From: Patescibacteria group bacterium
GTDB lineage: Bacteria; Patescibacteriota; Gracilibacteria; UM-FILTER-43-11
DNA: 30,176 nt
Assembly (NCBI GenBank): GCA_029260985.1
Contig: JAJDCE010000041.1
Span: 1-30,176 of the forward strand
Direction of reading: 5' to 3'
A program made the translations under genes and the position numbers. Positions 7,635-15,774 of this stretch are shown piece by piece; position 1 is the first letter of the stretch, and each line of letters opens with the position of its first letter. Under the pieces are notes generated by a model that made no database searches, was not told where the DNA came from, and saw only the letters and a program-made list of their open reading frames with translations.

Positions 7635-8168
7635 TTAGCTAAAGAAGTGTGTAATGCTTTTTAAATCATCATTGGATATGTTGATCATTCCATTTTCAAT
7701 TTCTAAATTCGGGCTGATCGGGGCGGGGTTACAACCTCCTTTTTCGGTGGCTACTTTATCCAGATGATAGCGGTTACCACAGGTATTACATACCATGTAG
7801 TCGCCCTCTTGTCGGAAGCCTTGTAAGGCATTGCCGCATACTTGGCAGCCGTTAGCTGCCGCTCTTAATTTACCGTCAGGACTTTTTACGATAAAAAAGT
7901 AAACGGGTTCTCCGCTGGCCAACATTGTGTTGTAAAAGTGGGCTTTCCCATCACTTACTGCTGCGGCTTCAAGAGTAACCCCATTGTCGTCAGTTGGAAT
8001 AAACATACCGGTTTCACCCTTGAAATTATTGCTTGCGGATGAGGATGATGAAGAGGTTGAGGAAGATGCAGATGCAGAAGCATTGTCCAGCTGGCTACTT
8101 AAATCAACATCCTTGCAACCAGTAAGCAGTAGCATGGCTACAAAGGTAAATGTAATAAGTTTCTTCAT
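7635..8168 (-). CDS. DUF2318-domain lipoprotein
   Basis: The start chosen is ATG 8168, giving MKKLITFTFVAMLLLTGC, a typical lipoprotein signal with lipobox LLTGC; a longer frame upstream overlaps the previous gene and lacks a signal. The 177-residue product has a Ser-rich linker (about 27-48), then a domain with CQVCG, GFRQEGDYMVCNTCGNRYHLD and GGCNPAPI, the cysteine pattern of DUF2318. That family is found with metal-uptake and membrane-redox genes and probably binds metal through its CxxC pairs. Its place in a CsoR-type operon suggests extracytoplasmic copper binding or reduction. The specific metal is not known. Confidence 0.85.
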   Translation of the reverse strand: MKKLITFTFVAMLLLTGCKDVDLSSQLDNASASASSSTSSSSSSASNNFKGETGMFIPTDDNGVTLEAAAVSDGKAHFYNTMLASGEPVYFFIVKSPDGKLRAAANGCQVCGNALQGFRQEGDYMVCNTCGNRYHLDKVATEKGGCNPAPISPNLEIENGMINISNDDLKSITHFFS

Positions 8169-8202
8169 AATATTTAAGTTAAATAAATTGGAATTTGTAA
8201 TT

Positions 8203-9669
8203 TTATCTTGCCTGACATCCACCACCACAGCCTGAACCGCCGTTGCAGCTTCCGCCGCAGGATCCATCGCAGGCAGCTGATGGCATGGGCTTACTTGCTT
8301 CGTAGGCTGTTTTATCACTAAGATCACCTCCTTCATCGGTAACAATAAATCGACCGCCTATCATTCCCATCCAGCATGAAAAGGAGATTACTCCTTCTTT
8401 TTCGGGTGTGAATTCAACAATATTTTTACCGATATCAATTTTCTTTCGTATATTGAGTTTGGGGATAACAATTTCGTTGGAACATCCGGAAACGTTTACT
8501 CCTTCAATTTCCCATCGAACGGGTATTCCTTTTTTAACCTTGAATTCATTGGGCTTAAAGGTCCAGTCTACGTCCATTTTTACCACTTGAACATCATTAG
8601 AAACAGTTGAGCTTTCTACGGATGCACTTCCTTTTAATGAATTGAGGTTTATGGGTGAACCTGCTAAAACCAAACCGGAATTAAAGGAGTAAAGTCCGAA
8701 GAATAATATAACCACACCGATAAAGCGGTAGAAAAGCTGCATTTTGTCAGCATGAGCGTAGGTTGAACCCACTCCAACGGCGATCAATACCGGCATTGTA
8801 CCCAAAGCGAATGCCCCCATAATAAGGGCGCCGGTGAGGAAATTCTGAGATGTGACGGCGGCTAGCTGCATGGTTTGAGTAAAGCCACAGGGTAAAAAGA
8901 AGGTAAGTACTCCAATGATAATCGGAGCCAAGTGATGATCTGCTCCCTGAACTTTATGAACTATATTGGACAAGCTTTTTGGAAGATGAAAGCCAAGTTT
9001 GGTGATGTTGGGAACGAAGTTGAGGATCTGAAGCCCGATATAAAACATCACAATGGCAATCAGAATGGTGAGGTATCCGGTGAAGGTGAGTGAATAATTA
9101 ATTTTACTACCAATTAAACCCAATATTCCGCCCAAAAGGGCAAAGCCGCCAATTCGGCCAGCATGAAAGTATGCATGAGGTAGTGTTCGTGCCCATATTT
9201 GGTTTTTTCCCTCTTCGATTTTTACGGTTGCTCCAAAGCTCATTACAATTCCACCCGTTAAAGCCAGGCAAGTTGAAAGCGAGGCTACTACCCCCATGAG
9301 CAGCGCTATAAATACGTTTATACGACTTCCAAAGCTTGGCAGGAATCTCATTATTTCGATCTTACTTAAAATGAAGAGCAGGGCAATGAGGCCAATAGCG
9401 ATCAAAATGATTTCGATGATGTCTTCGAAAGAGTTTTTGTGGTGAATTTCACTTTCAACTTCTCCTTTTTTTATGGTTTCGTAGCCACAGGTTTCCACTG
9501 CTTTTTCAAGCTCACTCATGGCCACGGACGAGTCACATTCTATGTCTGCTTCACCTTTTTTGTGACTGATTTTACATTTCTTTAATCCCTTTAATTTTTT
9601 CAGCTCTTTCTCAAGTAATATCTCACAGCTTACGCAGTGCATTCCTTTTATGTGAATCTTTTTTTTCAT
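8203..9669 (-). CDS. HMA - TauE/SafE-like membrane - cupredoxin fusion
   Basis: A 488-residue fusion from ATG 9669. Residues 1-65 form a heavy-metal-associated domain with GMHCVSC (Cys12, Cys15). About 85-345 is a multi-helix membrane domain of the TauE/SafE or UreH-like type, with GGIVMSFG and the FFLPCGFTQTMQLAA helix. About 365-450 is a cupredoxin-like domain with NVSGCSNEI and SFSCWMGM, which carry likely copper ligands. The tail is a Cys-Gly cluster (CDGSCGGSC, GCGGGCQ). Similar fusions occur in copper and silver loci of anaerobes. It probably moves or relays copper between membrane faces. The ATG at 9702 would add 11 residues that read through a palindromic repeat, so 9669 is preferred. 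Confidence 0.88.
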   Translation of the reverse strand: MKKKIHIKGMHCVSCEILLEKELKKLKGLKKCKISHKKGEADIECDSSVAMSELEKAVETCGYETIKKGEVESEIHHKNSFEDIIEIILIAIGLIALLFILSKIEIMRFLPSFGSRINVFIALLMGVVASLSTCLALTGGIVMSFGATVKIEEGKNQIWARTLPHAYFHAGRIGGFALLGGILGLIGSKINYSLTFTGYLTILIAIVMFYIGLQILNFVPNITKLGFHLPKSLSNIVHKVQGADHHLAPIIIGVLTFFLPCGFTQTMQLAAVTSQNFLTGALIMGAFALGTMPVLIAVGVGSTYAHADKMQLFYRFIGVVILFFGLYSFNSGLVLAGSPINLNSLKGSASVESSTVSNDVQVVKMDVDWTFKPNEFKVKKGIPVRWEIEGVNVSGCSNEIVIPKLNIRKKIDIGKNIVEFTPEKEGVISFSCWMGMIGGRFIVTDEGGDLSDKTAYEASKPMPSAACDGSCGGSCNGGSGCGGGCQAR

Positions 9670-9693
9670 AATTTTAGTTATAATTGATTTAGG

Positions 9694-9714
9694 ATTCCGC
9701 ATCGAGTGCGGAAT
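9694..9714. repeat. REP-like palindrome inside the copper operon
   Basis: ATTCCGCA and TGCGGAAT form a perfect 8-bp stem around the loop TCGAG in the gap between csoR and the fusion gene. It resembles dispersed ATTCCGC-type palindromes seen in many genomes and may act as an mRNA stability or attenuation element. Confidence 0.6.
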
Positions 9715-9727
9715 GACAGTTGGTGGA

Positions 9728-10003
9728 TTATTTGGATTGAGCGATTTTTAAAACGCGGATCAGTTCTGACATTTTTTCTTCGATTTCCTTCTTTTTTCCT
9801 GACTTGCAGGCGTTTCTAACACAGCAGTCAACATGAGTTTCAAGAAGGGTTATGTTGGCTGATTTTAGCAAACCGATAACAGCTAGACTTTGCTGGATAA
9901 TATCGATGCAATATTCATCTTTTTCAATCATTTTCATGACTTTCTCAAGAGATGTTCTTGCCTTTTTCATGGCTATGGTTGCTTTATTTCTGTTGTGGGT
10001 CAT
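9728..10003 (-). CDS. csoR: CsoR-family copper-sensing repressor
   Basis: A 91-residue all-helical protein of the CsoR/RcnR family, which represses DNA until Cu(I) binds. The copper triad is visible as Cys32 (EYCIDIIQQ), His57 and Cys61 in LLETHVDCCV, the C-H-C pattern of copper sensors rather than the H-C-H-H of nickel/cobalt RcnR. Length and helix layout are typical. An extra Cys60 sits beside the ligand. It is the first gene of the copper operon, and a palindrome overlapping its promoter is the likely operator, so it should control its own operon. Confidence 0.93.
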   Translation of the reverse strand: MTHNRNKATIAMKKARTSLEKVMKMIEKDEYCIDIIQQSLAVIGLLKSANITLLETHVDCCVRNACKSGKKKEIEEKMSELIRVLKIAQSK

Positions 10004-10034
10004 TTTAAATCAGTTAAGAATTAAAAGTTAATTA

Positions 10035-10065
10035 TTTTTTTATACCAGTACCTATGGTATAGGTA
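10035..10065 (-). promoter_or_regulatory. CsoR operator overlapping an extended -10 promoter
   Basis: TACCTAT-GGT-ATAGGTA (10049-10065) is a perfect 7+7 inverted repeat, and ATACC...GGTAT (10042-10060) is a second, overlapping one. On the minus strand TGG-TATAAA directly abuts it, an extended -10 about 35 bases before csoR. Position and the ATACC/GGTAT halves fit a CsoR operator. Confidence 0.65.
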
Positions 10066-10149
10066 TTTAACTATAAGGCAATACAAAATTATTTAAATTA
10101 AATGTTTTAAACTCTAATTATATTTTATAATAAACTTACGATTTAGACT

Positions 10150-10750
10150 TTAATCGCAAACTACTGTTACGCTTACCAAATTAGCAGAATAGTGTTTCAC
10201 TAATCTTACATTTTCAAACTGACCAATGATTTCGTTTGAAATATATTTAGATTTGAATATATATTTTGCGATTGGGTTGAACCAAAAGCGAATGAACCAT
10301 TTTGGTTCAGACAGAAAAATCAGAAACATCTGTCCATCTTTTTTTAATAATTTTTGGGCATTGCTGATGATAGTTGCTGGGTGGGGGAGGTGAGATAGTA
10401 CCCAAGTGCAGAGTATTACATCTGCTTTTTTTTCGTGATTGTCTAACTTGGATAAATCCTGATGTTTAAATGAAACATTTTCTTGGCTGAATTTGGCGCG
10501 GGCGATTTTGAGCATGTCTTCTGAAAAGTCTAAGCCATGGTAATGCTTAAATGGCAGATTGAGCTTTTGGATTTTTTCCAGATTCAATGCAGTGCCACAG
10601 CCCAACTCCAGGATTTCTATGTCTTCATTTAGGTTATCTTTTAAGAATCGAGCTAGTTTTTTTTCCGCTTTTCTGGAAACCATCCAATTCCATATCGGTT
10701 TGAAAATGTCGTACCATTTGGCATTTCCTAAGCGGTAGAGTTTTTGGATC

Positions 10751-10758
<8 letters not shown>
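10150..10758 (-). CDS. Class I SAM-dependent methyltransferase
   Basis: A 202-residue Rossmann-fold methyltransferase. Motif I is ILELGCGTALN (about residues 49-59), followed by HGLDFSEDML (motif II acidic residue), a KADVILCTWVLSHLPHP motif IV-like strand and a LLKKDGQMFLIFL motif VI region, typical of methyltransferase types 11/25. The N-terminus is basic and amphipathic. It overlaps the tRNA-dihydrouridine synthase gene by 8 bases, so both are probably translated together. The substrate cannot be read from the sequence; a tRNA substrate is only suggested by the neighbour. Confidence 0.85.
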
Positions 10759-11803
<1,045 letters not shown>

Positions 11804-11809
11804 AAGTGT

Positions 11810-11838
11810 ATTATAAATGTCTAATGGCTAATGTCTAA
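11810..11838 (-). promoter_or_regulatory. dus promoter, predicts a leaderless mRNA
   Basis: On the minus strand TTAGAC (11838-11833) and TATAAT (11815-11810) are 17 bases apart, and the ATG begins six bases after TATAAT. Transcription should start at or next to the A of ATG. Confidence 0.65.
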
Positions 11839-11853
11839 TTTTGGATATGGTGA

Positions 11854-11882
11854 AAACGGCAAGCAGGTTCTGTCTGCCGTTT
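11854..11882 (-). terminator. Terminator downstream of nhaA
   Basis: Arms AAACGGCA and TGCCGTTT (8 bp) enclose 13 bases just after the nhaA stop, followed on the minus strand by TTTTC. The loop contains part of the left inverted repeat described separately. Confidence 0.55.
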
Positions 11883-11887
11883 CCTTT
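11860..11887 (+). repeat. Left inverted repeat flanking nhaA
   Basis: CAAGCAGGTTCT, five unrelated bases, then CCGTTTC and TTT. The same arrangement occurs inverted at 13233-13260, with 12 and 7 base perfect blocks. The pair brackets nhaA with its attenuator. Confidence 0.7.
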
Positions 11888-11890
11888 GGA

Positions 11891-13102
11891 TTAGTTTTGG
11901 GTCTGAGGAGTCAGTTTTTCAGCTTTTTTCAGCTTATTGAACCGACCGACCTTGAGTGGGGCTGCGACGAGGAAGGAGAGAGCTGCGGCGCCGAATGAGA
12001 ACAAGGCTCCCATTTTAGCGGCGTCGAGGGTTGCACCAGCCGGAAAGGCGACGGTGGCCACGAACAGGGCGACTGTGAAGCCGATTCCTGCTATGAATCC
12101 AAGAGTGGCAATGTCCCTCATGCTCATACCTTTTGGCAATTCCAGCTTGAAGGCTTTTATAGCCAAGATGGTGAACAGGAGGATGCCAATGGGTTTGCCG
12201 ACCAAAAGACCGACGGTAACCAGGCCGGTGCCTAGCCCCATAGCGCTGAAGACAACGCCAGCATTGGCAAATCCGAAAAGGCAGAGGATGATTTCAACCG
12301 GGTTTTTCCACCAATGTTCGAATTTGTTTAATGCGTCTTCGTGATGACCACTGTCAATCTCGGCAAATATACCTTCATCTCTCTTGGCGTGGGGGAAGGT
12401 GGGGATGATGGGGACAAGTGCCAGGGCAGGATGAATCCCTCCTTTGAAGAATCCGTACCATGATAGTGGAGCAGCGACTATGAGATAGAGCCAGAAGTTT
12501 TCTGCTTTCAGGACTTTCCTCAGGATGAGGAGGTTGAAAGCGATGGCTCCACTCACGCATAGGAAAAAGGTGAGGAGATGCATGTCTCCAGTAGGGTAGA
12601 ATATCGCCAGAATGATAAGGCCTATCGCATCATCTGCGATTGCTAGAAGCAGCAGGAAGTCGATGGCTGGCTGTTTCCCTTTGCCATAGATCATCCTTGC
12701 TACCAACACGCTGAAGGCGATGTCCGTTGCACATGGGATTGCCCAACCCCTTATGAGGGCATTAGCTCCGAAGAGCAAGGCACCCAGAACGTAAAGGCCC
12801 GCCGGACCGATGATTCCGCCTAACGTAGCCAGAAGTGGAGTGGCAGCTTTTTTACCGCTTGATAGGCTGCCTCCTGGCAGAAATGACTCCCAGATTTCCT
12901 TTGCCGCGATAGCAAAGAAAAAACACATCAGGATGTCGTTCACGATGAAGTGAAGATTGATGTGTGGTGCCAGTTCGTGATGGACGATGTGATGATATCC
13001 TTTTTGTGCCATGTTGGCGTACACAAGAGCGATCACCGTCCCTATAATGAGGAACAGTGAGTTTTCTAGTAAGAACTGCATTCCGTTTTTCAGCTTGGGC
13101 AT
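11891..13102 (-). CDS. nhaA: Na+/H+ antiporter NhaA
   Basis: NhaA exchanges cytoplasmic Na+ or Li+ for external protons. The 403 residues give about 12 hydrophobic helices. Key motifs are present: WAIPCATDIAFSVL (the TDIAF helix), LLLLAIADDAIGLIILAIFY (paired Asp of the ion site) and GFIAGIGFTVALFVA near the C-terminus. The start ATG 13102 has a strong AAGGAGAGG ribosome site; an in-frame TTG 15 bases upstream would consume that site. Codon use is richer in G and C than that of flanking genes. The gene has a long leader with a terminator-like hairpin and is bracketed by inverted repeats, so it may be an acquired, attenuation-controlled unit. Confidence 0.94.
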   Translation of the reverse strand: MPKLKNGMQFLLENSLFLIIGTVIALVYANMAQKGYHHIVHHELAPHINLHFIVNDILMCFFFAIAAKEIWESFLPGGSLSSGKKAATPLLATLGGIIGPAGLYVLGALLFGANALIRGWAIPCATDIAFSVLVARMIYGKGKQPAIDFLLLLAIADDAIGLIILAIFYPTGDMHLLTFFLCVSGAIAFNLLILRKVLKAENFWLYLIVAAPLSWYGFFKGGIHPALALVPIIPTFPHAKRDEGIFAEIDSGHHEDALNKFEHWWKNPVEIILCLFGFANAGVVFSAMGLGTGLVTVGLLVGKPIGILLFTILAIKAFKLELPKGMSMRDIATLGFIAGIGFTVALFVATVAFPAGATLDAAKMGALFSFGAAALSFLVAAPLKVGRFNKLKKAEKLTPQTQN

Positions 13103-13148
13103 TTGCCTCTCCTTCAACTTGGGGTTAACTGTAAAAACTTTTATGGCC

Positions 13149-13230
13149 TCAGGGATGATTCCCTGACAGCCGAAAAAACTTCCGCGTAACAGCGGAATTA
13201 CTATATTTTAGTAACTCGGCTGTTACGCGG
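13149..13230 (-). promoter_or_regulatory. nhaA leader attenuator with alternative pairing
   Basis: In the nhaA leader a 12-bp stem (CCGCGTAACAGC with GCTGTTACGCGG) plus an inner 6-bp TTACTA/TAGTAA stem (13182-13230) is followed by AAG and six T, a full intrinsic terminator. Downstream lies a 7-bp TCAGGGA/TCCCTGA hairpin (13149-13166). ACAGCCG within the terminator's 5' arm (13217-13223) is complementary to CGGCTGT after the T run (13166-13172), giving a competing structure that would break the terminator. This fits a riboswitch or attenuator; the ligand is unknown. Confidence 0.6.
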
Positions 13231-13232
13231 AG

Positions 13233-13260
13233 AAAAGAAACGGTTTTTAGAACCTGCTTG
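13233..13260 (-). repeat. Right inverted repeat flanking nhaA
   Basis: On the minus strand this reads CAAGCAGGTTCT, five A, CCGTTTC, then TTTT. It is the inverted partner of 11860-11887. Confidence 0.7.
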
Positions 13261-13321
13261 CTAAAGATCAACTATCCAGGAGCCACTGCTTAAATTGGAG
13301 GGCTACCAGAAAAAGTCATCG

Positions 13322-13351
13322 ATTATATAGCTGTATTTTCTGAGGAGTCAA
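13322..13351 (-). promoter_or_regulatory. nhaA promoter
   Basis: On the minus strand TTGACT (13351-13346) and TATAAT (13327-13322) are 18 bases apart, a strong housekeeping-type promoter. Initiation near 13315 leaves a leader of about 210 bases. The 315-base gap between genes is therefore filled by promoter, leader and attenuator. Confidence 0.75.
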
Positions 13352-13369
13352 TAGCTTAAACGGCACGCC

Positions 13370-13400
13370 AAAGAAAGGGGTTAGTGAATAACCCCTTCTT
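13370..13400. terminator. Terminator after the DUF378 gene
   Basis: GGGGTTA (13377-13383) and TAACCCC (13389-13395) form a 7-bp stem with a five-base loop, followed on the minus strand by TTTCTTT. It separates the upstream gene from the nhaA promoter. Confidence 0.7.
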
Positions 13401-13417
13401 AATATTTATGACGTTAC

Positions 13418-13663
13418 TTACTTGCAGCAGGAGCCATTTTTGCAGTTTTTACCACATTTAAGACTCACAACCAACATAAGTAAAGCAGCGATACCAATGA
13501 GTAGGTAGAGCAGATTCTCAACTACTGGCCATGAGCCAAGAAGCATATTGAGCAAATTAAGATCTTTACCCAGTAAGCCACCAAGGCCTACAAGGCCCCA
13601 GTTTAAGCCTCCAGCGATCACGAGGATCATGGTAAAAAGACAGCAAGGTTTATGTTTACCCAT
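13418..13663 (-). CDS. DUF378 family small membrane protein
   Basis: An 81-residue protein with two membrane helices. AGGLNWGLVGLGGLLG followed by a second helix (VENLLYLLIGIAALLMLVV) is the DUF378 signature, a widespread family of unknown role. Unusual here is the cysteine content at both ends: KPCC at the N-terminus and KCGKNCKNGSCCK at the C-terminus, which could bind metal or form disulfides. It lies 18 bases downstream of the next membrane protein gene and is probably in one operon with it. Confidence 0.88.
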   Translation of the reverse strand: MGKHKPCCLFTMILVIAGGLNWGLVGLGGLLGKDLNLLNMLLGSWPVVENLLYLLIGIAALLMLVVSLKCGKNCKNGSCCK

Positions 13664-13681
13664 AATAAAATAAGTTAGGAG

Positions 13682-14665
13682 TTAAATTTTTCCACAGACT
13701 GCTTCGACATCGAAGCGGCCGGTATCAGATTTTTCGGTGTGGGCTACGCAGGCCATGTTGTCTTTTTGGTAGCCATCTTCGTTGTATTGGTCTTTTTTAA
13801 ATCCATTTTTCAGGAAGAAATTCTCGAATACGCTTGGGTCAACAGTGGTGTTTTCGGTGCTGAAGCCTTTTCCAGAAATTGTCTTGGTGACACGCCCTTT
13901 GTAATCCGGCACAGACCATAGAAAGCTCATGTTTTTCAGGGTAGCATAGTCAAGTCCGGTTTCTAGCTTTAGATTCTCAATCACACTTCGTTTTCCTTCT
14001 TCGGAAAGACATAGGATATCAGTAATGGTCCAGGCGCCGTTGAGCTTTAGGGATACTTTAAGGGGTACCACTTTGCCGTTTTCGGTTAGATTTACGGCGA
14101 TGCTGGAAATGCCTACAGTTGTATTGGGAGGTTGAATATCCGCAATAGCGCTATTGCTCGCGGAGCAGAGGAGGGGGTGAAGGCTGTCTTTTTTGCGATT
14201 CTCAATTTTTTGAATAAATGTTTTATAAATTTCTGGGCGGTCTTTATACCTTCCGTCTTCGATCACATCTCCCGGTTGACTTAAAATCCAATTGTAAAAC
14301 TCTTTTACAATCGTGTCAGGCTCTTTGTCCGGGGCTTTTACCTGGATGCCATTGGTTTTTTTGGGTTGAGGCTCTAATGGGGGAGTGACTGGCTTTTCTA
14401 CTGGTGGGATGACCTGATTTACGATGGGGGCTGGTTCAGCCTTTTCCATTGTATCTCTCTGTTTCAGGAATTTAAGCAGATAAAACCCACCTACAACGAT
14501 TAGGATCAGCAAAATGATAGCCAGAATGGTGGCTATGTGTGAGCTTTTGTTTTCCTCCTGATGCTGCTCATAGGCTCTCTGGGGTTGGGCGGAGGGCATG
14601 ATGGGACCTTCAGGATTTTGCTCTTGGTTAGGATCTACTGAATTGTTTGGCAGATCATCAGCCAT
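13682..14665 (-). CDS. Single-pass membrane protein, Pro-rich linker
   Basis: A 327-residue protein: a cytoplasmic acidic, Pro/Gln-rich N-terminus (1-43), one membrane helix (about 45-66, IATILAIILLILIVVGGFYL), a Pro-rich linker (78-102) and an extracytoplasmic region. The segment from about 115 (IVKEFYNWILSQPG) to 225 resembles the NTF2-like/DUF3828 type by its opening helix and later beta strands (VVPLKVSLKLNGAWTITDI). The C-terminal part (240-327) has paired cysteines. No enzyme motif is visible. It is the first gene of a pair with the DUF378 protein. Function unknown. Confidence 0.75.
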   Translation of the reverse strand: MADDLPNNSVDPNQEQNPEGPIMPSAQPQRAYEQHQEENKSSHIATILAIILLILIVVGGFYLLKFLKQRDTMEKAEPAPIVNQVIPPVEKPVTPPLEPQPKKTNGIQVKAPDKEPDTIVKEFYNWILSQPGDVIEDGRYKDRPEIYKTFIQKIENRKKDSLHPLLCSASNSAIADIQPPNTTVGISSIAVNLTENGKVVPLKVSLKLNGAWTITDILCLSEEGKRSVIENLKLETGLDYATLKNMSFLWSVPDYKGRVTKTISGKGFSTENTTVDPSVFENFFLKNGFKKDQYNEDGYQKDNMACVAHTEKSDTGRFDVEAVCGKI

Positions 14666-14755
14666 ATGTTTGTTTTTATTTCTTTTTTACTTTAACAGAT
14701 TTTCTTTAGTTATCAAGTTAAATGGTGAGCTTAAATCCAAATAAAGAGACGGATG

Positions 14756-15646
14756 CTATTTACCTTTTGGAGCATTCTTTTTAAACGCTTTTTTGTAATC
14801 CCTCATGATGATTTTTAGACTGGCGCGCATTTCATCAATAGCCTGCATCAGTTCCGCGATTTCGTTATTGCCTGAAGTATCAATTTTTATATTCATATTC
14901 CCCCTTGAAACCCCAATGGCAACATCGCGGGCTATGGTGATGGCGTTTGAAATCAAGCCGGATACCACTATGGATACAAAAAGAGACATTATTATCACCA
15001 ATATAAACACGACTAAATTAACTCTCTGTCCTATTTCTACGTACTGCAATATAGATGTCCTGCTTTTATTTTCAGATGATGCGGTCATTTCTATAATAAG
15101 CTCCGTTATTTCATTGGTGTTTTCAACGTATTCATCAAATTCTTCCAGTTTTTCTCTCAATTCTGTGCCCATGGCGCCCTTTTCTGAAGAGGTGTTTGCT
15201 TTCTGATCGGCTATTTTGATATTAATGATTTCTTCACGTAAAGCTCCTCCTTCATCGAGTACTTTTTTTAATGATATAAGGCTTTTGGGGCTCACTATAC
15301 TATTGTCTTTACTGCTGCCATTTTTCAGTTTTTGGATATTTGCATCTATTCTTTCCTGAACTTCCGCAAGTTCTTCTTTGGCCTCTTTCAATGACATAAA
15401 ATCACCTGCATATTCTTCAGTGGTTCTTATCTGATCCATAATTCCCAGTCTTATGCTACTTATAGCATTTCTTTTAGGGGTGATTTCATTGAACATCAAG
15501 TCCACTTCTGTATTTATTTTGCCGGATTGCACAAAAGCTACTCCTCCCATAAAACCGACTAGTATGATGATGCTTAAAAAGCCGAGAAGCATTTGCTTGC
15601 GAATGCTATATTCTCTTAATATGTGTAGCGCTTTTATATGTTTCAT
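14756..15646 (-). CDS. Orphan HAMP-domain membrane sensor without output
   Basis: A 296-residue protein: membrane helix 1 (about 19-40), a helical extracytoplasmic bundle resembling chemoreceptor or kinase sensor domains (45-200), membrane helix 2 (about 210-235) and a HAMP segment (236-285, with GNMNIKIDTSGNNEIAELMQAIDEMR). It stops right after the HAMP. There is no methyl-accepting, kinase or cyclase domain, and the tail is basic (KKAFKKNAPKGK). It is divergently arranged with a similar protein starting at 15775. It could signal through a partner, work as a structural coiled coil, or be a degraded receptor. Confidence 0.82.
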   Translation of the reverse strand: MKHIKALHILREYSIRKQMLLGFLSIIILVGFMGGVAFVQSGKINTEVDLMFNEITPKRNAISSIRLGIMDQIRTTEEYAGDFMSLKEAKEELAEVQERIDANIQKLKNGSSKDNSIVSPKSLISLKKVLDEGGALREEIINIKIADQKANTSSEKGAMGTELREKLEEFDEYVENTNEITELIIEMTASSENKSRTSILQYVEIGQRVNLVVFILVIIMSLFVSIVVSGLISNAITIARDVAIGVSRGNMNIKIDTSGNNEIAELMQAIDEMRASLKIIMRDYKKAFKKNAPKGK

Positions 15647-15774
15647 GATTTTTATTAGTTTTTATGTTGCTTATACTACCATGTGAACCAAAATTAATGA
15701 AAATATATTTTCTGATTTGTTGATTAATCTTGAGTATTTTGTTTTACTGTTAAAAAGAAGTAATCAAAAAGAGT

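Noticed and set aside
11860..13260. Integron attC sites around nhaA
   Set aside because: The inverted repeats lack recognisable RYYYAAC/GTTRRRY core sites and no integrase is present.
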